This document shows positions 17,769-26,908 of a stretch of DNA of 64,000 nt, piece after piece. Origin of the DNA: Campylobacter sputorum (GTDB taxonomy: Bacteria; Campylobacterota; Campylobacteria; Campylobacterales; Campylobacteraceae); the NCBI RefSeq assembly GCF_002220775.1, contig NZ_CP019685.1:1550001-1614000 (forward strand), written 5' to 3'. The translations under genes and the position numbers were made by a program. How positions within the stretch are numbered: position 1 is the first letter of the stretch; every line of letters starts with the position of its first letter. Below the pieces are notes generated by a model. The model did no database searches. It had not been told where the DNA came from and worked only from the letters and a program-made list of their open reading frames with translations.

Positions 17769-18539
17769 GTGAAAGAAATACTAATAACAAATGATGATGG
17801 ATTTGAAGCATTAGGATTAAGAGAACTTGCAAAAGCTCTAAAAACCATAGCAAACGTTACCATAGTTGCACCAAGTAGCGAAAAATCAGCTTGTGCTCAC
17901 TCCATAACCTGTACTAGACCATTACGATTTATAAAAATAGACGATGGTTTTTTTAAACTTGATGACGCTACGCCAACAGATTGTGTATATTTAGCACTAC
18001 ATGCTCTTTATGAAAAAAAACCAGATCTTATAATAAGTGGCATAAATCATGGTGCGAATGTGTGTGAAGATATCACATACTCAGGAACTTGTGCTGGAGC
18101 AATGGAAGGAGTTTTACAAGGAATTCCATCGCTTGCAGTTTCGCAATACTACGATAAAGATGGTATCGAAAAATACGGCTTTGATTTAGCTTGTGAAATA
18201 ACTCTTGATATTGTTAAAAATATTTTCAAAAAAGGCTATCCGCTACCTAAAAAGCAGTTTTTAAATTTAAATATACCCTCTGTTAGCAAAAAAGATTATA
18301 AAGGTTTAAAAATAGCACCAGCTGGAGAGAAAATTTACTCAACTTCAGCTCAGCTAAACCGCGATCCACGTGGCATAGAAAGATACTGGATTGGTGCTGA
18401 TTTTATGGATTTTGATATAGATCAAAATATTAACACAGACATAAGCATAGTTATGGATGGATATGCGTGCATTACGCCAATAAAACTAAATTTAACCTCT
18501 TTTGAAGAGCTAAAGAACATTTCTCAATGGATCAAATAG
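17769..18539 (+). CDS. surE: 5'-nucleotidase SurE
   Basis: GTG start at 17769 with AAGG upstream, giving the N-terminal metal-binding motif ITNDDGFEALG. Other SurE signatures are VAPSSEKSACAHSIT, ISGINHGANVCEDITYSGT and the typical C-terminal INTDISIVMDGYACITPI. 256 residues. A divalent-metal phosphatase acting on nucleoside monophosphates. It overlaps the next gene by 13 bp. Confidence 0.95.
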   Translation: MKEILITNDDGFEALGLRELAKALKTIANVTIVAPSSEKSACAHSITCTRPLRFIKIDDGFFKLDDATPTDCVYLALHALYEKKPDLIISGINHGANVCEDITYSGTCAGAMEGVLQGIPSLAVSQYYDKDGIEKYGFDLACEITLDIVKNIFKKGYPLPKKQFLNLNIPSVSKKDYKGLKIAPAGEKIYSTSAQLNRDPRGIERYWIGADFMDFDIDQNINTDISIVMDGYACITPIKLNLTSFEELKNISQWIK

Positions 18540-19210
18540 ATAGATTTTCTCGCTCAAGATTACTTTTTGGAAATAAATTTGAAAAATTTAAACAAACAAA
18601 TATATTAGTTTGTGGATGTGGTGGCGTTGGCGGAGCTTGTATAGAAGCTCTTTATAGAACAGGGTTTGTAAATTTAAGCATAATTGATAAAGATATATTT
18701 GAAATCACAAATCAAAACAGACAGTTTGGAAGCGAAAATTTAGGCGAGAAAAAAGTAGAAGTTTTTGCAAATAAATTTAGCGGGATAAAGCCTATTTTTG
18801 AGACATTAACGCCGGAGTTTATACAAAATTTTAACTTTAACAAATTTTATGTTATCATAGATGCTATAGATGATATGAAAGCTAAAATTGCTCTTGCTAA
18901 AAAGATAAACGATATAAATTTAAACTCTAAAAAACAGATAATTTTTATAAGTTCTATGGGTGGAGCAAAACGCATGGATCCAAGTAAAATAAAAATTTCA
19001 AACATATGGCAAACTACAAACGATCCTCTTGCAAGGAAATTTAGAAGCGAATTAAAAAAGATAAATTTTAGTGGAAAATTTGATGTAGTCTTTTCAACAG
19101 AACTTCCAAAATGCACATCTTTAGGGAGTTTTATGGGTGTAACCGCAACATTTGGATTTTATCTTGCTAGCTATGTAGTTCAAAAAATATGCGAAGAAGA
19201 GTTATATTAA
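18527..19210 (+). CDS. tcdA: TcdA/ThiF-family adenylyltransferase (tRNA t6A dehydratase-like)
   Basis: A 227-residue E1-like fold with the nucleotide loop GCGGVGGACIEALYRTG near residues 28-44, the adenylate region NQNRQFGSENLGEKKVE, DAIDDMKAKIAL and a C-terminal hydrophobic helix. It matches YgdL/CsdL (TcdA), which cyclises N6-threonylcarbamoyladenosine at tRNA position 37. The DPLARKFRSELKK segment is also characteristic. The start overlaps surE, suggesting translational coupling. Confidence 0.85.
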   Translation: MDQIDRFSRSRLLFGNKFEKFKQTNILVCGCGGVGGACIEALYRTGFVNLSIIDKDIFEITNQNRQFGSENLGEKKVEVFANKFSGIKPIFETLTPEFIQNFNFNKFYVIIDAIDDMKAKIALAKKINDINLNSKKQIIFISSMGGAKRMDPSKIKISNIWQTTNDPLARKFRSELKKINFSGKFDVVFSTELPKCTSLGSFMGVTATFGFYLASYVVQKICEEELY

Positions 19211-19284
19211 TTTTACATTTTTATATTATTTAATAACTTGATATATTATATCAATACCCAACTAATAAAAACCTCCTTTTATAA

Positions 19285-19314
19285 AACAGACGATTTTTAC
19301 TTCGTCTGTTTTTT
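19285..19314. terminator. Bidirectional terminator between tcdA and mlaA
   Basis: A 9-bp perfect stem (AACAGACGA with TCGTCTGTT), 8-base loop, T-run on the right and A-run on the left, so it can stop transcription from both converging genes. Confidence 0.85.
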
Positions 19315-19319
19315 ACATA

Positions 19320-20036
19320 TCATTCAGAAATCATTTTATTTCGCTTCAAACTATTGAAATCTCTTAAAAACTCGTATAAATTTTCTTCATCTTTAGTAAG
19401 AATTTCATACGCATTAGGTTGCAAAGAAGTATCGTTTATATATCTATAAGATTTTATAGCAACCGATGTCCATTCATTATCTCTATCAATGTATGTTATA
19501 GGATCTGCAAAATGATCACCAACAAGACCAAACATATCTCTTAAATTTGATTGTCCAAGTATTGGTAAAACTACAGGCATTCCTTCTCCTAGTCCCCAAT
19601 AACCCAGAGTTTGACCAAAATCTTCATCATGTTTTGGTATATCAAAATGCATACTAGCAGCATCGCTTAGCCCAGCAAAACCTATAGTTGTATTTATCAA
19701 AAATCTTTTTGTTTCATCGAGGGAGTTTTGAAATTTTCCTTGCAAAATGTTATTTATTAATCTCATAGGATACAAAAGATTATTAAAAAAATTGTTAACA
19801 GCACCTTGCAAAGGATCTGGCATAACATAATCATAGCCTTTTGCTATAGGTATTAAAACATAACTATACGCATAGTGGTTAAAATATGTCATAGGTTTAT
19901 TATACCAATAAAGCGGGTCAAATTTATTTTGATCTACAACATAGTTTGCCTTAAATTGCTCTATTTGAGTATTATCTATGTCTTTTGCAAAAGATAAAAC
20001 AACACTAATGCTTAAAATCAAAAATAGTTTTTTCAT
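19320..20036 (-). CDS. mlaA: MlaA (VacJ)-family phospholipid transport protein
   Basis: The start at 20036 is chosen because AAAGGA lies six bases upstream; an ATG 21 bp further up has no such site. The body has the MlaA signatures DPLYWYNKPMTYFNHY, FFNNLLYPMRLINNILQGK, FLINTTIGFAGLSDAAS and DFGQTLGYWGLGEGMPVVLP. MlaA removes misplaced phospholipids from the outer leaflet. The N-terminus (MKKLFLILSISVVLSFAKDI) is a cleavable signal without a lipobox Cys, although E. coli MlaA is a lipoprotein. No other Mla gene is adjacent. Confidence 0.88.
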   Translation of the reverse strand: MKKLFLILSISVVLSFAKDIDNTQIEQFKANYVVDQNKFDPLYWYNKPMTYFNHYAYSYVLIPIAKGYDYVMPDPLQGAVNNFFNNLLYPMRLINNILQGKFQNSLDETKRFLINTTIGFAGLSDAASMHFDIPKHDEDFGQTLGYWGLGEGMPVVLPILGQSNLRDMFGLVGDHFADPITYIDRDNEWTSVAIKSYRYINDTSLQPNAYEILTKDEENLYEFLRDFNSLKRNKMISE

Positions 20037-20398
20037 TATTATTCCTTTATTTTTCATAAGTATTATTATACTATTTTATATTTATTGAAACAAGTTTATG
20101 CTATTTTTGTAAAGGAATTATCAGCTAAAAAATATCTCAAATCTCTTTTTTAAACATTTAAATCATATCAAGCATAAAAATAACAACCAAATTGATTTTC
20201 TAATTACAACCTTTTTTAAATTAATTGTCAAAAGAAATATAAATAAAATAAAAATTTTTGATAATATCATCTAAATACTATATTTTGTTTTTAAATTTGT
20301 AAAAAATATAGTAAAATTTAGAAAAACAATACTATTTTTAACAAATAAAATAAATTTTTAAGGTTCTTTTAGTTAAAATGACATTTCATTTATTTTTT
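20037..20398. other. Intergenic region between mlaA and the tRNA cluster
   Basis: About 360 bp of very A+T-rich DNA without a credible gene. It should hold the mlaA promoter on the minus strand and a plus-strand promoter for the tRNAs; TTAAAAT near 20373-20379, about 20 bp before tRNA-Gly, is a candidate -10 box. Confidence 0.5.
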
Positions 20399-20473
20399 GC
20401 GGGAATAGCTCAGTGGTAGAGCGCGACCTTGCCATGGTCGATGTCGCGAGTTCGACTCTCGTTTCCCGCTCCA
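20399..20473 (+). tRNA. tRNA-Gly (GCC)
   Basis: Cloverleaf with acceptor GCGGGAA/TTCCCGC, anticodon loop TTGCCAT (anticodon GCC), TTCGA T-loop and encoded CCA. Confidence 0.95.
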
Positions 20474-20500
20474 GTTTTGTGATTGTTTTATTGTTGTAGT

Positions 20501-20588
20501 GCCCGGGTGGCGGAATTGGTAGACGCAAGGGACTTAAAATCCCTCGGAAATTTTTTCCGTGCCGGTTCAAGTCCGGCCTCGGGCACCA
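20501..20588 (+). tRNA. tRNA-Leu (TAA)
   Basis: A type II tRNA with a long variable arm (CGGAAATTTTTTCCG), acceptor GCCCGGG/CTCGGGC, anticodon TAA in CTTAAAATC, GGTTCAAGTCC T-arm and encoded CCA. Confidence 0.95.
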
Positions 20589-20606
20589 TTTTTATAAGTT
20601 ATGCAT

Positions 20607-20680
20607 GGCGACATGGCCAAGTGGTAAGGCAGAAGCCTGCAAAGCTTTTATCCTCGGTTCGAATCCGGGTGTCGCCTCCA
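20607..20680 (+). tRNA. tRNA-Cys (GCA)
   Basis: Acceptor GGCGACA/TGTCGCC, anticodon GCA in CCTGCAAAG, T-arm CGGTTCGAATCCG and encoded CCA. Followed 21 bp later by a small protein gene. Confidence 0.95.
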
Positions 20681-20701
20681 ATTAAATAAAAAGGAGAAAA
20701 A

Positions 20702-20857
20702 ATGCGTTTATTAATAGGTACTATTTTGGCATTAACTTTTTTTGTAGGTTGTTCTAATACTTGGCATGGTGCTAAAGAAGATACAAACAATGCCTATGAG
20801 TGGTCAAAAGATAAAGTAAACGATGGTGCTGGCTGGGTAGAAGAAAAAACAAGATAG
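20702..20857 (+). CDS. Small entericidin-like lipoprotein
   Basis: AAAAGGAGAAAAA precedes ATG 20702. The 51-residue product has a lipoprotein signal ending LTFFVGCSN, then a short hydrophilic mature part (AKEDTNNAYEWSKDKVNDGAG). Size, lipobox and the AKED...KDK pattern recall entericidin-type peptides (EcnA/EcnB), whose role is uncertain. It sits between tRNA-Cys and tRNA-Ser and is probably made from the tRNA transcript. The strong ribosome-binding site and signal peptide make it a real gene. Confidence 0.8.
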   Translation: MRLLIGTILALTFFVGCSNTWHGAKEDTNNAYEWSKDKVNDGAGWVEEKTR

Positions 20858-20870
20858 TCTGCATTTATAT

Positions 20871-20958
20871 CGGGAGATGGCTGAGTGGTCGAAAGCGGCG
20901 GTCTTGAAAACCGTTGAGGTGAAAGCCTCCAGGGGTTCGAATCCCTTTCTCCCGGCCA
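20871..20958 (+). tRNA. tRNA-Ser (TGA)
   Basis: A type II tRNA: acceptor CGGGAGA/TCTCCCG, anticodon TGA in GTCTTGAAAAC, long variable arm, GGGTTCGAATCCC T-arm and encoded CCA. Confidence 0.95.
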
Positions 20959-21662
20959 CTTTTATAATATAATTATCTCTTAGCTTTAATGAAATAGTAG
21001 TTTATCAACATTTTATTTTATAAAGAATTAATACTACACTAGTTGAAAGCTCAATTTTAATTACATAAATTATATTATTAATATCCAACTATAGTTATTT
21101 GCAATCCTTAGATTTTATTTGAACTTTAAAAAAGTACATAGCATTAAGTGACTTGAATAGTAAATTAAATATCATAAAGTAGCTTCTTTTATATTTTATT
21201 GTAGTTCTTTAGCCTTTTTTGGCAAGTGTGCCAAAATTTAGCTCATTAGTATCATTTAATTTAAATTATCATAGCAAAACAAAATTTCCACAATAATTAT
21301 CATTGAGCTTTTTTATTAACAAGTATTTATCATCTCTATTATAGATTTTTTGTTGTAAAAATCTTTTGTAAAAAGTGTGTAAATACACAACAAAATAAAA
21401 ACTATGTTTTTCACATTAAATTTTTATAAATTTAAAATAAATATAATATTATCTTTAAATATTTTTATAAAAGATCATTCTTTATATTAATGTTATTTTG
21501 AAATTTACATTTTCTTAAATGATATTTTCGCTAGTAATTCAAGTTCAACCTAGATACATTTTTATGAATTTAAATATACAAACATTAAAAAAATAATTAA
21601 GATAAGCATTTTTTAATCCTTTTAAGATAAAAATACTTAACCAAAAAAATTTAAACAAAAAA
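20959..21662. other. Non-coding region after the tRNA cluster
   Basis: About 700 bp of A+T-rich DNA with stops in all frames. Two structured spots are visible: a hairpin at 21217-21236 and a Fur-box-like CAATAATTATCATTG at 21291-21305. It leads into a decayed transporter, so it may be the remains of that gene's upstream region. Confidence 0.5.
21217..21236. terminator. Terminator-like hairpin in the non-coding region
   Basis: TTTTGGCA, a 4-base loop AGTG, then TGCCAAAA: a perfect 8-bp stem. It follows six T and has no adjacent intact gene, so it may be a relic. Confidence 0.4.
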
Positions 21663-22664
21663 GAGCAAATGGAGCATTTGCACTAAGATACTTAGCAAGA
21701 CCTCTTAGCGAGGTCAAATGGCACACTTTAGAGATAAACATAGCAGAAAAATATGCTTATGCTTTCTATCGTCTTGATGGTAATACTAACTTTTACTATT
21801 GGTGTGATGCCCACATTTGAAACTATTGGTTATTTGGCACCAATCTTACTTCTTTGTATCAGGATAATGCAAGGAATTTCTATAGGCGGCGAACTTCGTG
21901 GAGCTTGGGTTTTTATGGGTGAACATTCTATAAAAGAGAGTTTATTTACAAGCACAGGTATTTTAACAGCAGCTGTTGCAGGAAGCATAGTAAGTCTTAT
22001 CATACATAAAAAATATGAAACCAGCATCATTGCACAATGGGCTTGGAGAATACATTTTATAATAGGCGGTATATTTGACATAATTTCCATATATTTAAGG
22101 AAATTTCTTAGTCAAACACCTGTTTTTTGGCAATACAAAAAAAGAAATGAGATATAAAAAATGCCTCTAAAACAATGTTCTTTTATCTATAATTTTCACT
22201 TGAGTTTTAAGTTATAATGATAATTTTAATGCCAAATTTTATGACAAATATCTTTTCAACACAAGGATACCCAAGAGCTGATTTTATAAATATGAAGATG
22301 ATTTGCGTATTTTTAATGTGTTTTGAATGCGTTGTATATGGATATTTGAGTGATAAATTTGGACTTGAAAAAGATTAGCATTATAACAGTACTATAAGCT
22401 TTAAAAACACAAGAATGTTTTATTTCATAGCTCTGGATTTTCGATGTATTGGGCAAGCTGTGGCACATTTTTTCATGATTAAGTTATTTCCATCAAATGT
22501 TAAATTGACAGAAATTTCATTTTCTTATAATGTCATATATCCAATAAGTGGTGGTGTTACGCCATTACTAGAAATTTTTTGCAAACGAAAAATTTCCTAT
22601 GCTTTTAACATATTCTATGTTAGAACTTGATATAATTTTCATAATCTTAACTATTATTTTATAA
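21663..22664 (+). pseudogene. Decayed MHS-family (ProP-like) major facilitator transporter
   Basis: Pieces of one transporter appear in order in different frames: GAFALRYLARPL near 21671, then AHFRDKHSRK, MLMLSIVLMVILTFTIGVMP from 21753, RIMQGISIGGELRGAWVFMGEH near 21860-21930, QWAWRIHFIIGG near 22036, MPNFMTNIFSTQGYP near 22230, GYLSDKFGLEKD near 22333-22375, and a last helix ending at 22664. The A-run at 21747-21751 is one base short, and in-frame stops occur near 22153 and 22376. MHS carriers import osmolytes or organic acids with protons. Multiple lesions rule out a functional product. Confidence 0.85.
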
Positions 22665-22713
22665 ATAAAAAGAGTAAAAATTTAGCCAAATTTAAAAAAT
22701 GAAAAGGTGATTT

Positions 22714-24342
22714 TTGTATAAAAAATTCATATCTAAACCACATTTTAAATTTTATCTTATGCTACTAATAATCACAATAGTGTATTTTTGTATAACTATC
22801 ATTAGTTTTATAAAGGTAAGCTCAGAAGTAGGAAATATCGGAGAAAACTTTACAAGTTCACTTGGCATAGAAATCTCAAACTCTATAACAGCTTGGTTAA
22901 GTTCACAAAGTGATTCTGTAACAAAAAAAGCAGAATTTATAGAAGAAAATTCAGATATTTTGCGTATGCCAGATAAAATCTCAAAACATCTTAACTACTT
23001 ACATAAAAACGATACTATTTTTGATATATTTCAACTATATCTTGATAAAGACAAATATATTTATGTAAATAATGAAAAAGAAAAAATCAGAAATCTTTCC
23101 TTTAGAGAAAATACACTTTGGTATAAAAATACAATGATGAAAGAAAAAACAACTATAAATGTTATGGATGTTCATAGAATTTTAAATATAAAATCCATAA
23201 ATATTTGTTCACCTATCCATAAAAATGGAGAAAAAGTAGCTGTTTTTTGTGGAGTTATAAATGCTGATGAAATGCTTAAAAAAATCATAGATATAAAAAA
23301 TACAAACTTGCAATATCTGTTTTTAATAGATACAAGAGGGGACATAAGTGGTATAGATGATGAAAAAACCAAAGATAAAATTTCTAGTAGCTTTTTAAAA
23401 AACAAAAAAACAGATAATTTTAAATTTACAATAGACAATATCACATTTTTTAAAATACCAGATATAAACTGGTTTGTTGGTATAAGTATAGATAAAGAAA
23501 GACTCACACAAGACTCTTTTAATGTTTTGATAAAAAATGCAAATTTTGTATTTATCTGTTTTTTTATTTTAACTATTCTTGGAAATTTAATTTATAACAA
23601 GATGTTAAAAAAACTTCAAATTAGACAAAAAGAGTATGAAGTTTTACTACAAAAACAACTGCAATTTTCTAGAAGTGGTGAATTAGTTGCAAATATATCT
23701 CATCAATTAAAAGAGCCATTAAATTCTATCTCTATTATACTAAGTAGCACGGTTTTTTTAAAAAATGAAAACAAATTAAGCGATGAACAATTAAAAGAAA
23801 ATCTAGCACTTGCTATAAAATCAACAACATTGATGGCCAATACCATAGATACTATAAGAAATTTTTATAAATATAGTGATTATATAACACAATTCAACAT
23901 TTATCAAAGTATATCAAATTTACTAAAAATATTAAGTGTGCATCTAAAAAGTAAAAATGTAAATATCAATCTTAATTGCGATAAAAATTTAGTAGTTAGA
24001 AACAAAGAAACATTTTTGCAACAAATTTTATTAATCCTTATACAAAATGCTAAAGATGCTCTTATACAAAAACATAAACAAGCTCCACAAGAACGCATTA
24101 TAAATATAGATGTATCATTTGATGAGAATTTTGTGTATATACTAGTTAAAGATTTTGGAATAGGAATTAGCGAGGAACTTAGTAAAAAAATATTTTCAAG
24201 TTTAAAGCTTACATCTAAAAGAGATGGTAGTGCTATAGGACTATATTTTGCTAAAAAAACAGCCCTTTATAAACTTGGTGGAAATTTAGAATTAATAAGC
24301 TTAAAAAATCCAACCACATTTGAACTTAAAATAAAGAGATAA
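22714..24342 (+). CDS. Membrane sensor histidine kinase with extracytoplasmic Cache-like domain
   Basis: TTG start at 22714, seven bases after AAAAGG. One transmembrane helix at about 14-33 and another near 275-293 flank a 240-residue periplasmic sensor with Cache-type features (ENTLWYKNTMM near 132-142, VFCGVINADEML). The kinase core has His330 in ISHQLKEP, N box ILIQNAKDAL, G1 DFGIGISEEL and G2 SAIGLYFAKK. Its response regulator follows after one base. It converges on the arylsulfate sulfotransferase gene, but control of that gene is only a guess. Confidence 0.88.
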   Translation: MYKKFISKPHFKFYLMLLIITIVYFCITIISFIKVSSEVGNIGENFTSSLGIEISNSITAWLSSQSDSVTKKAEFIEENSDILRMPDKISKHLNYLHKNDTIFDIFQLYLDKDKYIYVNNEKEKIRNLSFRENTLWYKNTMMKEKTTINVMDVHRILNIKSINICSPIHKNGEKVAVFCGVINADEMLKKIIDIKNTNLQYLFLIDTRGDISGIDDEKTKDKISSSFLKNKKTDNFKFTIDNITFFKIPDINWFVGISIDKERLTQDSFNVLIKNANFVFICFFILTILGNLIYNKMLKKLQIRQKEYEVLLQKQLQFSRSGELVANISHQLKEPLNSISIILSSTVFLKNENKLSDEQLKENLALAIKSTTLMANTIDTIRNFYKYSDYITQFNIYQSISNLLKILSVHLKSKNVNINLNCDKNLVVRNKETFLQQILLILIQNAKDALIQKHKQAPQERIINIDVSFDENFVYILVKDFGIGISEELSKKIFSSLKLTSKRDGSAIGLYFAKKTALYKLGGNLELISLKNPTTFELKIKR

Positions 24343-24343
24343 A

Positions 24344-25027
24344 ATGAGTAGATTTGATGTATTGCAAAACAAAAGTATTCTTTTGGTTGAAGATGATGAC
24401 ATATCATTACTTGGACTTAAAAATGCACTCTTACCTTATGTAAAACAACTAATAACGGCAAAAGACGGCTTGAATGGACTTGAAGAATTTAAAAAAAATG
24501 ATATAGATATCATAATAACTGATATAAATATGCCAAATTTAAATGGTTTTGAGATGATGGAGGAAATCATTAATATAAAACCAGATCAGACGTTTTTTGT
24601 AATAACTTCTTATGACACAGATGAAAATTTATTTAAAAGCATGAAAAATGGTGCTACTTACTTTCTTAAAAAACCTATAGTAGTAGACGAGCTTTTAAAT
24701 GTACTTATAATAAATTTACTAAAAAACAAAGAAAAAAAGATACAAATATCTAAGCATATATTTGTTAAAGAAGAAGGGCAAAGCGTATTTATAGATGATG
24801 AACTTGTATTTTTAAGCTTAAATGAACACAGACTTTTATGGCTTTTTATATATAATATTGATAAAACAGTAAGCTATGATATGATTAACGAATATGTGTA
24901 TTTTGGAAAAGACACTCAAAAATCCTCAATACATAACGCAATAACAAGACTTAAAAAAAGCCTTGGAGATATAGATATTATAAATATTCCATCTACCGGA
25001 TATACATTAAAAAAATACAAAGAGTAA
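24344..25027 (+). CDS. OmpR-type response regulator
   Basis: The receiver domain has acidic pocket E16-D19, phosphoacceptor Asp60 in IIITDINMPNLNG and the Lys in FLKKP. A short linker is followed by a winged-helix DNA-binding domain (SLNEHRLLWLF ... SSIHNAITRLKKSLG ... STGYTLKKY). 227 residues. Partner of the kinase immediately upstream. The target genes are unknown. Confidence 0.9.
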   Translation: MSRFDVLQNKSILLVEDDDISLLGLKNALLPYVKQLITAKDGLNGLEEFKKNDIDIIITDINMPNLNGFEMMEEIINIKPDQTFFVITSYDTDENLFKSMKNGATYFLKKPIVVDELLNVLIINLLKNKEKKIQISKHIFVKEEGQSVFIDDELVFLSLNEHRLLWLFIYNIDKTVSYDMINEYVYFGKDTQKSSIHNAITRLKKSLGDIDIINIPSTGYTLKKYKE

Positions 25028-25061
25028 AATTTTTTATTTTAAAGCTAGGGTAAATTTGAAA

Positions 25062-25079
25062 AGGCGAGTTTCCTCGCCT
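25062..25079. terminator. Bidirectional terminator between the two-component system and assT
   Basis: AGGCGAG, loop TTTC, CTCGCCT, flanked by AAAA on the left side and by TAAAAA on the right. It sits in the 57-bp gap between two converging genes. Confidence 0.8.
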
Positions 25080-25084
25080 AAAAA

Positions 25085-26908
25085 TTAATTAAAAGCTTTG
25101 TTTATATCTATAGGAAGTGCTCTATATCCGATAGTAGCACCAAGACCGGTAAAGCGAATTTCTACTTTAACATTTTGTGTGCCATCTTCTATCTCATTTA
25201 ATATAGGCTCAGTATTTCCAGTTCCAAGCAAGAATTTTCCTAAACCTGCTGTAGCTGAGTATATAAACATAGTATCTCTTTTTGGTTGATACTCTACAAC
25301 TGAAGTAATAGGGCTATACCAATCAAATCCTCTATCTTTGCCATATTCCCAAACTTGTTTTACAGTCATATTTTTCTCATCTACTACATATTCAACAGCA
25401 CGGCTATATTTCATAGAAGCAAGTGCTGGTTGTTCATTACCACGACTATCACCATTATCAAAAACAGTTACAGCAGGCATACCTTTTTTAGATTTTTCTG
25501 GAACTACATAAGCAGTGTGTTGTGTCCAAGTCCAGTCAAATCCACCTTTTTCATTTAAATATCCAGGGCATTTTGAACCTTCATCTTCACAAACAATTTT
25601 TTTACCTTTACTATCAACTGGTTGTAATAAATATTTTTTAAATTTATCATTCCATCCTTTAGCAGCACCTAAAATCCATTTTACTTTTTTATCCCTACCG
25701 ATTTTTACAACTGCACTTTGATGTCTAACTGATAGTATTATGCTATCATCGCTTGCATCATAATTTACTGAGTTGATATGCGCCCAGTTTCTACCAACGC
25801 CAACGCCAGCAACATCTCCAAACGGCATAGAACTATCTTCTAGAGCTTCTTTATCAAGTGTATGACCAGCTTGACTTGCATCAACATTTAAGCAAACTGC
25901 GCCTTGGTCTAGTGCTAGAATATTTGTGTCTCTATATGGATCTAAAATATCATAAATTTTCCACTCATCTACTACTTTTCCGCTCTCATCTACCTCTATA
26001 ATCACATCTCTAACACTTCTAACATTTTTGCCATCTTTTCTTTTTTGATCAGCTGAAGCAACACGCATAATATATGTGCCTTTTGGAGTTTGTTCTATAT
26101 GGTGAGAAAAATCTACATATGATAGTGGTAATCTTCTATCAAAAATTTCTCTACCCATTAAATCATATTTCATATATCTTTGCCCCATGCCAAATAAAAG
26201 TGCTCCGTCTTTTGTTTGATCAAAGCCCATCATGTTACCTTTTTTATAGATATTTGATGGATCTCTTATCTCATCAGCTTTCATATACCATCTAACATCA
26301 CCATTTGCATCTATAATCCAGTTGTATGGCTCATTATCCCACTCCATTGCTCCACCAGCTGGATGATTCCAAACAGCTTGACCTGAATTTGGAGTAGAAG
26401 CCCTTATAATATGATTTAATAAATATAATCTATCTTTGAATTTATCATCCATTTTTACAACATTTGCTTTTGGAAGAGTGCCTATTTGATTATTTCCTGG
26501 TCCTGGTAGATATACCGCTGGTCCATAAATCAAATATGTTTCACTCATAGCTTCGCCATTTCTTTTATAGCTTACTTCTACACTGTTTCTATACTCAGGA
26601 TATAGTCCCCAAACTGGAATTCCGCCATGTTGTCTTACAGCGTTATCGCTTACATCGTATTTTATATCAATACCGCCACCTTCTTTACCTTTGACTACTA
26701 CTTTAACATCTGTAACATCATATCCGCCATCCATAATAACAGCTGTAAGAGGTGCTACTTTGTATGGATTCATATGTATAGCTCCAAGTTTACCAACTGG
26801 TTTATATGACACAGGACCACTAGCTCCACCAGCTGCAAAAGCAGATGTTGTAATACCGACACTTAAAATGGTGCCAGCTACTAAAACTGAACTCAATATT
26901 TTTTTCAT
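25085..26908 (-). CDS. assT: Arylsulfate sulfotransferase, periplasmic
   Basis: Transfers sulfate between phenolic esters and phenols without PAPS. 607 residues with a Sec signal peptide ending TSAFA. The active-site residues known from E. coli AssT are conserved in order and spacing: His270 (DFSHH), His377 (RNWAH), Arg395 (LSVRH) and the sulfate-accepting His464 (TWTQH). Cys440 and Cys447 form the expected disulfide loop just before His464. AssT proteins need the DsbL/DsbI pair, encoded upstream on the same strand but separated by about 1.2 kb. AAAGGAG precedes the start. Confidence 0.94.
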   Translation of the reverse strand: MKKILSSVLVAGTILSVGITTSAFAAGGASGPVSYKPVGKLGAIHMNPYKVAPLTAVIMDGGYDVTDVKVVVKGKEGGGIDIKYDVSDNAVRQHGGIPVWGLYPEYRNSVEVSYKRNGEAMSETYLIYGPAVYLPGPGNNQIGTLPKANVVKMDDKFKDRLYLLNHIIRASTPNSGQAVWNHPAGGAMEWDNEPYNWIIDANGDVRWYMKADEIRDPSNIYKKGNMMGFDQTKDGALLFGMGQRYMKYDLMGREIFDRRLPLSYVDFSHHIEQTPKGTYIMRVASADQKRKDGKNVRSVRDVIIEVDESGKVVDEWKIYDILDPYRDTNILALDQGAVCLNVDASQAGHTLDKEALEDSSMPFGDVAGVGVGRNWAHINSVNYDASDDSIILSVRHQSAVVKIGRDKKVKWILGAAKGWNDKFKKYLLQPVDSKGKKIVCEDEGSKCPGYLNEKGGFDWTWTQHTAYVVPEKSKKGMPAVTVFDNGDSRGNEQPALASMKYSRAVEYVVDEKNMTVKQVWEYGKDRGFDWYSPITSVVEYQPKRDTMFIYSATAGLGKFLLGTGNTEPILNEIEDGTQNVKVEIRFTGLGATIGYRALPIDINKAFN

